Positions 1 to 7,380 are shown, counted from the stretch's first letter. The stretch: DNA of 10,881 bases from PBB1 sp031390425 (GCA_031390425.1 JANMTL010000256.1:1-10881), one strand, 5' to 3'. Made by a program: numbers and translations. Notes: generated from the sequence alone by a model not told the origin.

Positions 1-517
<517 letters not shown>

Positions 518-527
518 TCCACCTTTA

Positions 528-584
528 CTCCCTCTCCCTCTGAGAGATGCGACAACCTTCTCCCTCTCCCCCTGGGACAGGGAG
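528..584. repeat. Two direct CTCCCTCTCCC copies, the second in a hairpin
   Basis: The spacer between pccB and pccA holds two exact copies of CTCCCTCTCCC, at 528-538 and 560-570. The second copy forms the left arm of a hairpin with GGGACAGGGAG at 574-584: ten of eleven positions pair around a CCT loop. No T-run follows, so it is not a classic intrinsic terminator. It resembles the degenerate CTCCCTCTCCC-type intergenic repeats I recall from many beta- and gammaproteobacterial genomes; that likeness is from memory. In this position it could stabilise or attenuate the pccB-pccA transcript. Confidence 0.5.
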
Positions 585-605
585 TAAATACCCAAAGTAC
601 CTGAT

Positions 606-2651
606 ATGTTCACCAAAATCCTGATCGCCAACCGCGGTGAGATCGCTTGCCGAGTCATCAAGACCGCAAAGAAGATGGGCATCCAGACGGTGGCCGTCTA
701 TTCCGATGCCGACAAGGACGCACGCCATGTGGCACTCGCCGACGAGGCGGTTCACATCGGCCCGGCGCCGTCGCGCGAGTCCTATCTGGTGATGGACAAA
801 ATCATCGCCGCCTGCAAACAAACCGGCGCGCAGGCGGTGCACCCGGGCTACGGATTTCTGAGCGAGAACGCCGAGTTTGCGCGCCGCGTCGAGGAAGAAC
901 GCATCGTCTTCATCGGCCCGAAGCACGCGTCGATTGCGGCGATGGGCGACAAGATCGCGTCGAAGAAATTGGCCGGTGACGCGGGTGTCAACACGATCCC
1001 CGGCTACAACGCCGCGATCGACACCGCCGAGCGCGCCGTCGAGATCGCCCAGGGCATCGGCTACCCGGTGATGATCAAGGCCAGCGCCGGTGGCGGCGGC
1101 AAGGGCCTGCGGGTCGCGTTCAACGACAAGGAAGCGTTCGAGGGGTTCACCTCGTGTCGCAACGAGGCGCGCAACAGCTTCGGCGACGACCGGGTGTTCA
1201 TCGAGAAGTTCGTCGAGGAGCCGCGCCACATCGAGATCCAGGTGCTCGGCGATGCGCACGGCAACACCGTCTACCTGCACGAACGCGAATGCTCGATCCA
1301 GCGCCGCCACCAGAAGGTGATCGAGGAAGCGCCGTCACCGTTCATCACCGAGGCCACCCGCAAGGCGATGGGCGAGCAGGCGGTACAACTGGCTCGTGCG
1401 GTGAGCTACCAGTCGGCAGGCACCGTCGAATTCGTCGTCGGCAAAGACCAGAGCTTCTACTTCCTGGAGATGAACACGCGCTTGCAGGTCGAGCACCCGG
1501 TCACCGAAGGCATCACCGGGCTCGATCTGGTCGAGCTGATGATCCGTGTGGCAGCCGGCGAGCGGCTGTACCTGACGCAAGAAGACATCAAACGCGACGG
1601 CTGGGCGATCGAATGCCGCATCAATGCCGAAGACCCGTTTCGCGGGTTCCTGCCGTCGACCGGGCGCTTGGTGAAGTTCGCGCCGCCGGCCGAGACCTGG
1701 ACCGCCAGTGGCCCGGTGCCTGAAGACGGTGGTGTGCGGGTCGATACCGGTGTCGTCGACGGCGGCGAGATCCCGATGTACTACGACTCGATGATCGCCA
1801 AGCTGGTCGTCAAGGGCCGCGATCGGCCGGATGCGATCGCCAAGATGCGCGAGGCGTTGAACGCATTCGCGATTCGCGGCGTCAGCTCGAACATCCCGTT
1901 CCAGGCGGCGCTGCTCGCGCATCCGAAGTTCGTTGCGGGCGACTTCAACACCGGCTTCATCGCCGAGCAGTACCCGAACGGCTTCTCCGCCGCCGCCGTG
2001 CCGGACACCGATGGCGCGCAGACCGAGGCGATGCTGCTGCGCGCGCTGGCCGCCGTCGCTCACCGCATCCACCTCGACCGCTCGGTGCGCATCAGTGGCC
2101 AGTTGCCGGGGCACGAGTTCGTCATCAAGCCCGACTCGGTGGTCATCACCAGCGACGGCAAGGGGCAGTCGGAGAGTGTGCCGGTCACCGTTGTGCCCGA
2201 CAACGGCGGCTTTCGCGTGATGCTGGGCGGCGCCAGCTACGTCATCGAGTTCGACACGCCGCTGCGCGAAGTCGTTATCCACGGCCGCGTCGATGGGCGG
2301 CCGTTCTGCGCGCAGATCGAACGTGTTGGACTGGCCTACCGGGTGATCCACAACGGCACCCAGATCGATGCCAAGGTGGTGTCGCCGCTGGCCGCGCAAC
2401 TGTCGGCACTGATGCCCTTCAAGGCGCCACCCGATTTGTCGCGCTTCTTGCTGTCGCCGATGCCTGGCTTGCTGGTCGACGTGACGGTCAAGCCCGGTCA
2501 AAAGGTGCTGGCGGGCGAGAAGCTGGCTGTGATCGAGGCGATGAAAATGGAGAACATCCTGCTGGCGACGCAGGATGCGGTGGTGGCGGAGGTGCGGGCG
2601 GCCAAGGGCGAGAGCCTCGCTGTCGATCAAGTCATCATCCGATTCGAATAG
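606..2651 (+). CDS. pccA: Propionyl-CoA carboxylase alpha subunit (biotin carboxylase + biotin carrier)
   Basis: This 681-residue protein is complete and of normal length for PccA. It carboxylates its own biotin with ATP and bicarbonate, then delivers the carboxyl group to PccB. The biotin carboxylase domain starts with FTKILIANRGEIACRVI and runs to about residue 450. It contains the ATP-grasp glycine loop GGGGKG (162-167) and the signature EMNTRLQVEHPVTE (288-301), with the catalytic and metal-binding Glu288, Asn290, Arg292 and Glu296. Residues of about 460-600 form the linker (BT-type) region that docks the beta subunit in propionyl-CoA carboxylases; acetyl-CoA carboxylase AccC lacks it. 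The C-terminal biotinyl domain carries EAMKMEN with the biotinylated Lys647, 34 residues from the end. The start is fixed by the family N-terminus; no good Shine-Dalgarno sequence lies just upstream, since the nearest purine run, GGGAG at 580-584, is 21 bases away. Methylcrotonyl- or geranyl-CoA carboxylase alpha subunits are the alternatives; pccB next door favours PccA. Confidence 0.95.
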   Translation: MFTKILIANRGEIACRVIKTAKKMGIQTVAVYSDADKDARHVALADEAVHIGPAPSRESYLVMDKIIAACKQTGAQAVHPGYGFLSENAEFARRVEEERIVFIGPKHASIAAMGDKIASKKLAGDAGVNTIPGYNAAIDTAERAVEIAQGIGYPVMIKASAGGGGKGLRVAFNDKEAFEGFTSCRNEARNSFGDDRVFIEKFVEEPRHIEIQVLGDAHGNTVYLHERECSIQRRHQKVIEEAPSPFITEATRKAMGEQAVQLARAVSYQSAGTVEFVVGKDQSFYFLEMNTRLQVEHPVTEGITGLDLVELMIRVAAGERLYLTQEDIKRDGWAIECRINAEDPFRGFLPSTGRLVKFAPPAETWTASGPVPEDGGVRVDTGVVDGGEIPMYYDSMIAKLVVKGRDRPDAIAKMREALNAFAIRGVSSNIPFQAALLAHPKFVAGDFNTGFIAEQYPNGFSAAAVPDTDGAQTEAMLLRALAAVAHRIHLDRSVRISGQLPGHEFVIKPDSVVITSDGKGQSESVPVTVVPDNGGFRVMLGGASYVIEFDTPLREVVIHGRVDGRPFCAQIERVGLAYRVIHNGTQIDAKVVSPLAAQLSALMPFKAPPDLSRFLLSPMPGLLVDVTVKPGQKVLAGEKLAVIEAMKMENILLATQDAVVAEVRAAKGESLAVDQVIIRFE

Positions 2652-2797
2652 GGCCCCCGGTCGCTGCGCTCCTGCCCCATGGAGCCGAAGGGGCCACCCA
2701 GCGGCCCTTGGGCGCCGCCAGGCGGCCCGCCAAAGCCGGTTCTTCGGGCGCTGCTTGATCGGCGCTTCGCTTCGCTTGCGCATCAACGAGAGTTCAT
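2652..2797. other. GC-rich structured spacer between pccA and the VOC gene
   Basis: This 146-bp gap has no credible ORF. It opens with GGCCCC (2652-2657), which can pair with GGGGCC at 2690-2695. Inside that lies a second stem, GCTCC (2668-2672) with GGAGC (2681-2685). A further GC-rich palindromic stretch, gccgccaggcggc, follows near 2716-2730, and the gap ends with a short tandem motif in cgcttcgcttcgcttgcgc. The start (ccggtcgctgcgctcctgcccc) resembles an intergenic element I recall recurring in Comamonadaceae and related genomes. A ribosome binding site CGAGAG (2787-2792) sits 5 bases before the VOC start. No T-tract terminator is visible, so read-through from pccA is possible. Confidence 0.45.
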
Positions 2798-3268
2798 ATG
2801 ACCACAAGACCATTCCGCGTTCTTGGCATCCAGCAAGTCGCGATCGGCGGCCCCAGCAAGGAGCGGCTGCGCACGTTGTGGGTCGACAAGCTCGGGCTCG
2901 AAGTCACCGGGAATTTCGTCAGCGAGCGCGAGAATGTCGACGAGGACATCTGCGCGATGGGCCACGGTGCGTTCAGGGTCGAGGTCGATTTGATGCAACC
3001 TATCGACCCCGACAAGAAGCCCGCGGTTCACACGACGCCGCTGAACCACATCGGCCTGTGGATCGACGATCTGACCGCCGCGGTCAGCTGGCTCAGCGCC
3101 AACGGCGTGCGCTTTGCGCCGGGTGGCATCCGCCAAGGCGCGGCGGGCCACGACATCTGTTTCGTGCATCCGAAAAGCAACGATGAATTCCCGGTGGCCG
3201 GCGAGGGCGTGCTGATCGAATTGGTGCAGGCACCGCCGGAGATCATTGCGGCGTTGGGCGGGGCTTGA
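2798..3268 (+). CDS. VOC-superfamily protein, methylmalonyl-CoA epimerase-like
   Basis: This 156-residue protein belongs to the glyoxalase/VOC fold, with two beta-alpha-beta-beta-beta halves: GIQQVAIGG opens the first and PLNHIGLWIDDL opens the second near residue 82. The C-terminal GVLIELVQAP matches the end of methylmalonyl-CoA epimerases, and the length fits that family. Its place just after pccB-pccA suggests that it epimerises (S)- to (R)-methylmalonyl-CoA, the form the B12 mutase uses. The metal-ligand positions, aligned by eye, are Gln13, Asp64, His84 and Glu141. Propionibacterium shermanii epimerase has His, Gln, His, Glu, and human glyoxalase I has Gln, Glu, His, Glu. The set is therefore closer to glyoxalase I, and the exact substrate is uncertain. 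The ATG is supported by CGAGAG 5 bases upstream. Its stop lies 18 bp from that of the convergent gene. Confidence 0.82.
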   Translation: MTTRPFRVLGIQQVAIGGPSKERLRTLWVDKLGLEVTGNFVSERENVDEDICAMGHGAFRVEVDLMQPIDPDKKPAVHTTPLNHIGLWIDDLTAAVSWLSANGVRFAPGGIRQGAAGHDICFVHPKSNDEFPVAGEGVLIELVQAPPEIIAALGGA

Positions 3269-3286
3269 GCGCGTGCCTCGACAGGA

Positions 3287-5140
3287 TCATCGCTTGAGCG
3301 ACTCTGGCGCAGGCTCATTGAGCAGTGTTTTCACCGTCTTGTGCAGTTGGTCCGAACTGAACGTCGGGTTGCCGGGGTCGAACGCAAACTGATATGCGGC
3401 ACCGGAGTCCCCGCCGTGCAGTTTCTGGGTCTTGAGAAAAAACGACAAGAACTCCGCTCGGCGGGTTCGATGCTTCTCGAACATCTGCCGCGCTTGATCC
3501 AGCGACAGCGAGCGCAGCGGATGAAACTCGGTGACGCCGTAGCTCTTGTGCTTCGACTCTTCGTACCAGTCAAAAAAACTGTCGCCATAGGTCGCTTCGC
3601 CGTACAGGCTGACGCCCAGATGCATGTCAGGCAGCGGTCGCAGCGAGGCATCGACCGCAAACTTGTTGAAATCCCAGCTCGGGTTCGGAAACGGAATCAG
3701 TTGATGGACGTAGGTCTTGGTGTCTTTCAGGCACGATCTGCGCACGCGCTGGTCGATGTAGCGGAGGTAGCTCACGACCTGCTCATTTCGAAACTCGTGC
3801 CACAGCGGCACCAGCGGGTTGTAGTAGTAGGACGACAGATTGACTGGATAGTCCGTCGACCAGCGCAAGGTCGGGTCGGGCGACGCCGCCGACAGCAGGT
3901 ATCTCTGCGGCATCAGGCGCGGCTGGGCCTGGCTGCTTTCCATCACCGAGATGTCTCGGGTGTCCACATGGACCCAGTGATCGGGCCGTTCTTCGAGCAC
4001 GACAGCGATCCGGTGCACACCCGGTGTCAGTTCGGAGAACTTCAAATCGAAGCGCCAGCCGACATCGGCGGTGCCGAAACCCGGGTTCGCATCGCGCACG
4101 TCCTGGCGGCTCAGATTCGCCGGAACCCGTTCCAGGAATTTTCCGTTGAGGTAGACGCGCACCCACGGCACGGCGCGGGTCCGGGCCGAAGGCAAGTACA
4201 CCCAGCCCGCGATCGGCAAGCTGCCGTGGGCAAAAGAGTCGATGTGTTCGGTGAAGCGGGTCAGTGGCTGGGTGCGGATGTCTTTCGACGGCGGGGCGAC
4301 CTCCGAGAACGCTTTGTAGTTGCTGTCCAGCACCTTGTTGAGCGCGCGCGTGCTGCCGAATCGGCTTTCCAGGAACGTCCGAAACCCGTCGACCGAGGCG
4401 CGGCTGTAGTCGGTGATGAGGTAGTTGTCTGAAAAGCCCATACCACCTTGAAAGTTCGGGAACAGGTGGTGCAGTTCGCCAAGCAAGGTGATGGCGCGTA
4501 TCTTGTCGTGGTCGCCCTTTGGCAGCTTGCAGATCTCCCCCACCACCGCATCGATGGCTTGCACACGGCGCCGCGTCAGCTCGTTGTCGGTGGTCGCAAA
4601 CGTCCACGGAAAAATGTCGTGTTCGTAGTACTTGTCACGCACCAACGGGCCGGCCGTCGTCACCGCCAGATTGCTGGGGTCAGACGCCAGCACCGGCTCG
4701 ATCGGCGAGTTGAGCCCGAAGTGGGTGGAAAACAGGTACACCAGCACCGGCCGGTCGTTGTCGTGCAGCGTGCGCACCATGCGCTCGATGACCGGCTGGT
4801 CGATCACCCAGGCCGCGTTTTCACGCTTGAACAAGCGCATCAAGGGAAACTGCAGCGTGTAGCCCAGCTCGAAACGCCCGTTCGCGCTGACGCGCGGGCC
4901 GAGCATCGACAAGGTGTTTTCTACCAACGCGGCCGCCGAGCCGCCGGGCCGGTTGCAATCTCCGATGGTGACCGGATCGACCTCGGGGTTACCGCAAGGA
5001 TCGAACACGTTGAACATGGGCGCAAGAAACAGCGGCCGGATCGGCTCCGGGTCGCGTTGGTTACTGAAGTAGACTCCAGCGGCGGCTATCGAGATAACTA
5101 TCGATACGAGTATGATTCGCGTTTTATTTATCTTTGACAT
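3287..5140 (-). CDS. Membrane-anchored, putative clan GH-A glycoside hydrolase-like protein with inserted beta-sandwich
   Basis: This 617-residue protein has no function I can name with certainty. A basic N-terminus (MSKINKTR) and one hydrophobic segment (about residues 9-25) point to a signal anchor or signal peptide, so the bulk should be periplasmic. Residues of about 90-300 resemble the first half of a GH42-type TIM barrel: GELHHLF places Glu222 where the acid/base Glu is expected, and VDGFRTFLESRFGSTRALNK is very like the GH42 'FxxWLKxRYGTxxALN' segment. Residues of about 308-399 (from IAGWVYLP to DISVM) look like a separate beta-sandwich of the kind attached to glycan-related proteins. 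The barrel pattern then resumes with NPLVPLWHEFRNEQVVSYL, and Glu515 (YGEATYG) and Glu538 (VTEFHP) are nucleophile candidates. The fold and catalytic residues are inferred from motif likeness alone; a non-catalytic glycan-binding role is possible. No strong ribosome binding site precedes the ATG. It is divergent from the PhyH gene, across an AT-rich spacer. Confidence 0.8.
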   Translation of the reverse strand: MSKINKTRIILVSIVISIAAAGVYFSNQRDPEPIRPLFLAPMFNVFDPCGNPEVDPVTIGDCNRPGGSAAALVENTLSMLGPRVSANGRFELGYTLQFPLMRLFKRENAAWVIDQPVIERMVRTLHDNDRPVLVYLFSTHFGLNSPIEPVLASDPSNLAVTTAGPLVRDKYYEHDIFPWTFATTDNELTRRRVQAIDAVVGEICKLPKGDHDKIRAITLLGELHHLFPNFQGGMGFSDNYLITDYSRASVDGFRTFLESRFGSTRALNKVLDSNYKAFSEVAPPSKDIRTQPLTRFTEHIDSFAHGSLPIAGWVYLPSARTRAVPWVRVYLNGKFLERVPANLSRQDVRDANPGFGTADVGWRFDLKFSELTPGVHRIAVVLEERPDHWVHVDTRDISVMESSQAQPRLMPQRYLLSAASPDPTLRWSTDYPVNLSSYYYNPLVPLWHEFRNEQVVSYLRYIDQRVRRSCLKDTKTYVHQLIPFPNPSWDFNKFAVDASLRPLPDMHLGVSLYGEATYGDSFFDWYEESKHKSYGVTEFHPLRSLSLDQARQMFEKHRTRRAEFLSFFLKTQKLHGGDSGAAYQFAFDPGNPTFSSDQLHKTVKTLLNEPAPESLKR

Positions 5141-5209
5141 TATTTATTGCGCCCATGGCAGTAGAATGAGTGCACCGGCTGTCTAGTTAATAAATTGGCA
5201 AGGGTTTCT
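5141..5209. promoter_or_regulatory. AT-rich divergent intergenic region, probable promoters
   Basis: This 69-bp gap lies between the divergent starts of the GH-like gene (-) and the PhyH gene (+). It is the AT-richest part of the window: 5101-5280 is about 38% GC. Both genes must start transcription in or near it. A perfect TTGACA (5134-5139) and a TAGAAT (5162-5167) lie on the + strand, but 22 bp separate them, too far for an ordinary sigma-70 promoter. I therefore assign no exact promoter. Shared control of the two genes is plausible from the geometry. Confidence 0.4.
5200..5204 (+). promoter_or_regulatory. Ribosome binding site that selects the ATG of the PhyH gene
   Basis: AAGGG ends 5 bases before the ATG at 5210. 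The alternative in-frame TTG at 5195 would place this motif inside the coding sequence and has only AT-rich sequence (gttaataaa) upstream. The ATG is therefore the preferred start. Confidence 0.6.
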
Positions 5210-6214
5210 ATGATCAGTAAAAGTTATGAAAAGAATTTGTGGATTGATTTGCCCGAAGCAGACGAAATTCTTGAAAACCGCCGAAAACTCGAGCCCATCA
5301 TTCAGAGAAACTACGCCGAGCTGCAGTTTTTCATTAAGAACGGGTATGTCATTTTAGAGCGCGCGGTCAGCACATCGAAAATAGACGACTACCTCGAAGA
5401 TTTCGAGAAAACGCTGCAGCGAGAAACCGCATTGCTGGCCAGCGTGCCCAAATCCGGACCCGAAGACAAAAGCATCATTCCGGCTCACTTGGCGACCCGC
5501 GGCGCACCGTTGACCAAGTATCTCGACACCTACTGGATCATTCCGTCCGCATCACCGGTCATTTTCAACCACAGAGCACAGGAGTTTCTGTCGGTTATTT
5601 TCAATGATCTGCCCTATGCGTTCCAGGGCTTGCATTTCGAGACCGGCTCGACCCAGGCCATTCACCAGGACACGGCGTACGTGGTTTGTGAGTATCCGAA
5701 ATCGCTGGCTGCCAGTTGGTGCGCTCTGGAAGATGTGCAGGCGGGGTCGGGCGAGTTGATTTACTACGAAGGCAGCCACCGGCTTCCCGACTGGCGCTAC
5801 AGCAACCAGTACAAGCATTTCAACCACGAGCGCGATGCCCACCAGGAGCACCTCGACCATCTCGCATTCTTGAAAACCGAGTCTGAGCGCAGAGGCTATC
5901 CGTTGAAGCGGTTTCTGCCCAAAAAAGGCGATGTGCTGATCTGGGCCGCTGATTTGGCGCATGGCGGAGCGGAAATCGAGAACGCATCTTTGACCCGCAA
6001 GTCATTGGTAACTCACTTCTGCCCTGGGGCGCTGAAGCCGCATTACTTGCAATATCTGCCCGCCGCCCGGCAAGTGGCCCAAGACTTCGGCGATCTGGGC
6101 AAGGCGTCGACGTTCTACTATGACCTGGAGCATACAAATCAACTCGATTTGAAATACTCGGGGATGACCTTCGCCCGTTCCGTGGGCAGGGCGCTGCGAC
6201 GCATGATTCGATGA
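5210..6214 (+). CDS. Phytanoyl-CoA dioxygenase (PhyH) family Fe(II)/2-oxoglutarate oxygenase
   Basis: This 334-residue protein (339 if the TTG at 5195 is used) is a non-haem iron, 2-oxoglutarate-dependent oxygenase of the PhyH family, which typically hydroxylates small molecules, lipids or natural products in the cytoplasm. The facial triad is visible: His152-Gln-Asp154 in AIHQDTAYV, and the distal His251 in LAHGGAEI. Arg263 in LTRKSLVTHF, 12 residues later, should bind the 2-oxoglutarate carboxylate. GELIYYEGSHRLPDW and KKGDVLIWAADLAHGG are typical of a PhyH subgroup that I recall near polysaccharide genes. The substrate is unknown. The 5' part is unusually AT-rich (37% GC over 5221-5280), unlike its neighbours, which hints at transfer or at a nucleoid-silenced promoter region. 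It is divergent from the GH-like gene and convergent with the acyltransferase gene, 45 bp away. The gap at 6215-6259 holds only a weak 6-bp inverted repeat. Confidence 0.87.
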   Translation: MISKSYEKNLWIDLPEADEILENRRKLEPIIQRNYAELQFFIKNGYVILERAVSTSKIDDYLEDFEKTLQRETALLASVPKSGPEDKSIIPAHLATRGAPLTKYLDTYWIIPSASPVIFNHRAQEFLSVIFNDLPYAFQGLHFETGSTQAIHQDTAYVVCEYPKSLAASWCALEDVQAGSGELIYYEGSHRLPDWRYSNQYKHFNHERDAHQEHLDHLAFLKTESERRGYPLKRFLPKKGDVLIWAADLAHGGAEIENASLTRKSLVTHFCPGALKPHYLQYLPAARQVAQDFGDLGKASTFYYDLEHTNQLDLKYSGMTFARSVGRALRRMIR

Positions 6215-6259
6215 TCGTCGGCCGCCGCAGCGCTGTCGAACGCGCAGCGCCCCCGCACG

Positions 6260-7360
6260 TCATGGCTGCACCCGGGCGGTCGTCGGGGTGTCGGGTTCGG
6301 GTCGGCGTGGGTTGAGCCACAGCTTCTCGAACGCGTGCCACGAAAACGCCGCGAGGATCGTGGTGAGCAACACGGTTGTCGACAGCAGTCGGATTCCTTT
6401 CCACGGCGTCTTTTCCAGCAAGGTCAGCAACACCGGCATGTGCCACAGGTAGATGCCGTAGCTGATCTCGCCCAGGTAGCGAAACGGGCGCGACAGCCAG
6501 CCCGGTGACAGCGGCAGCATCACCACGCAGGCGAGCAACGCGGTCAATCCCACCGTCAGCAAGGTGCGCCAGAACACGACCATTTCCGGCAGATGCCAGT
6601 AGTTGGCGCGTGGCCAGAAGATCAACCAAGACGCGCTCAGAAGCATCGCGGCCACCACCGCAGCGAGCGCGAATCGAAGCGGGCGAAACCTCAGGTGCCC
6701 GGATACCGCCAACTTGGCCAGACACACCCCGAATCCGAATTGGTCGAGCGTGCCCGGCAACTGCGTGGCCGCGACGCGCTGGCTGTTCGGGTCGCTCTGC
6801 CCGGGAACCCAGATCCAGGTCGTGGCGTACCGCCAGGCGATCGCGATGGCGACCCAGGTCAGCAACATCCGCCACCACGCCGTGCGCGCCAGCCACGGTG
6901 TCGCCAGCGCAATCAGCGCATAGAACTGCACCTCGAGCGCCACCGACCAGTTGGGCCCGTTGATCGAACCCGCTGTCGACGGCGTCAGGTTGTGGATGAA
7001 CAGCACATGGCTCAGCACATGAACCACCGAGTGCCAGCCATGACGAAGGATCTCCGGGCTCACCAGGGCGACATAGGCGATCAATGTGGCCAGGTACAAC
7101 GGCACGATGCGGCGAGCGCGGCGTTCGACAAACGTTGCGCGCCAGTCCGGTGTCGACGCATGCGCTTGCAGCGCGGCCTTGCCAATGACGAAGCCGCTGA
7201 TCACAAGGAACAGGTCGACGCCGACCCAGCCCATGCGCGGCAGCTTCTCGATGCCGTGATGCGGGAAAGTGACCCACTGGCCGTGTTCGATGACGTGGTA
7301 CCAGACCACGAGCAGCGCAGCGATGCCGCGCAGAACGTCGATGTACGGATAGCGCTGCAT
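6260..7360 (-). CDS. Acyltransferase 3 family integral-membrane protein
   Basis: This 366-residue, multi-pass inner-membrane protein transfers an acyl group, usually acetyl, onto sugars of surface polysaccharides, LPS or similar glycans in this family. It opens in the canonical way with YPYIDVLRGIAALLVVWYHV, including the conserved Asp8, Arg11 and catalytic-type His22. Further hallmarks are GWVGVDLFLVISGFVIG (44-60) and RRARRIVPLYLA (80-91). About ten hydrophobic segments can be counted, and YLGEISYGIYLWHMPVLL near the C-terminus is typical. The C-terminus is short and basic, with no SGNH domain, so this is the single-domain form. The start is fixed by the family N-terminus; its ribosome binding site is weak (aatagcgggct). 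Only 20 bp separate it from the divergent gspA start. The nearby GH-like protein suggests a glycan acceptor, but that is inference. Confidence 0.9.
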   Translation of the reverse strand: MQRYPYIDVLRGIAALLVVWYHVIEHGQWVTFPHHGIEKLPRMGWVGVDLFLVISGFVIGKAALQAHASTPDWRATFVERRARRIVPLYLATLIAYVALVSPEILRHGWHSVVHVLSHVLFIHNLTPSTAGSINGPNWSVALEVQFYALIALATPWLARTAWWRMLLTWVAIAIAWRYATTWIWVPGQSDPNSQRVAATQLPGTLDQFGFGVCLAKLAVSGHLRFRPLRFALAAVVAAMLLSASWLIFWPRANYWHLPEMVVFWRTLLTVGLTALLACVVMLPLSPGWLSRPFRYLGEISYGIYLWHMPVLLTLLEKTPWKGIRLLSTTVLLTTILAAFSWHAFEKLWLNPRRPEPDTPTTARVQP

Positions 7361-7380
7361 AGCCCGCTATTCTCGCCACC

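Noticed and set aside
1335..2813. 492-residue open frame on the - strand opposite pccA
   Set aside because: It is an Arg/His/Gln/Asp-rich shadow of a certain gene in a high-GC genome, with no domain resemblance.
3341..4432. 363-residue open frame on the + strand opposite the GH-like gene
   Set aside because: Its composition (Arg, Gln, Val-rich, no motif) is that of a shadow frame, while the opposite strand has a signal anchor and GH42-like motifs.
5134..5167. TTGACA (5134-5139) and TAGAAT (5162-5167) as a sigma-70 promoter for the PhyH gene
   Set aside because: The hexamers are good one by one, but the 22-bp spacing is outside the working range, so I do not call it a promoter.
5195..5209. 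TTG at 5195 as the start of the PhyH protein
   Set aside because: The AAGGG at 5200-5204 is well placed for the ATG at 5210 and would lie inside the coding region if the TTG were used; nothing in the first five residues is conserved-looking.
6215..6259. GCGCTG (6230-6235)/CAGCGC (6245-6250) as a terminator between convergent genes
   Set aside because: A 6-bp stem with a 9-base loop and no T-run is expected by chance in DNA this rich in GC.
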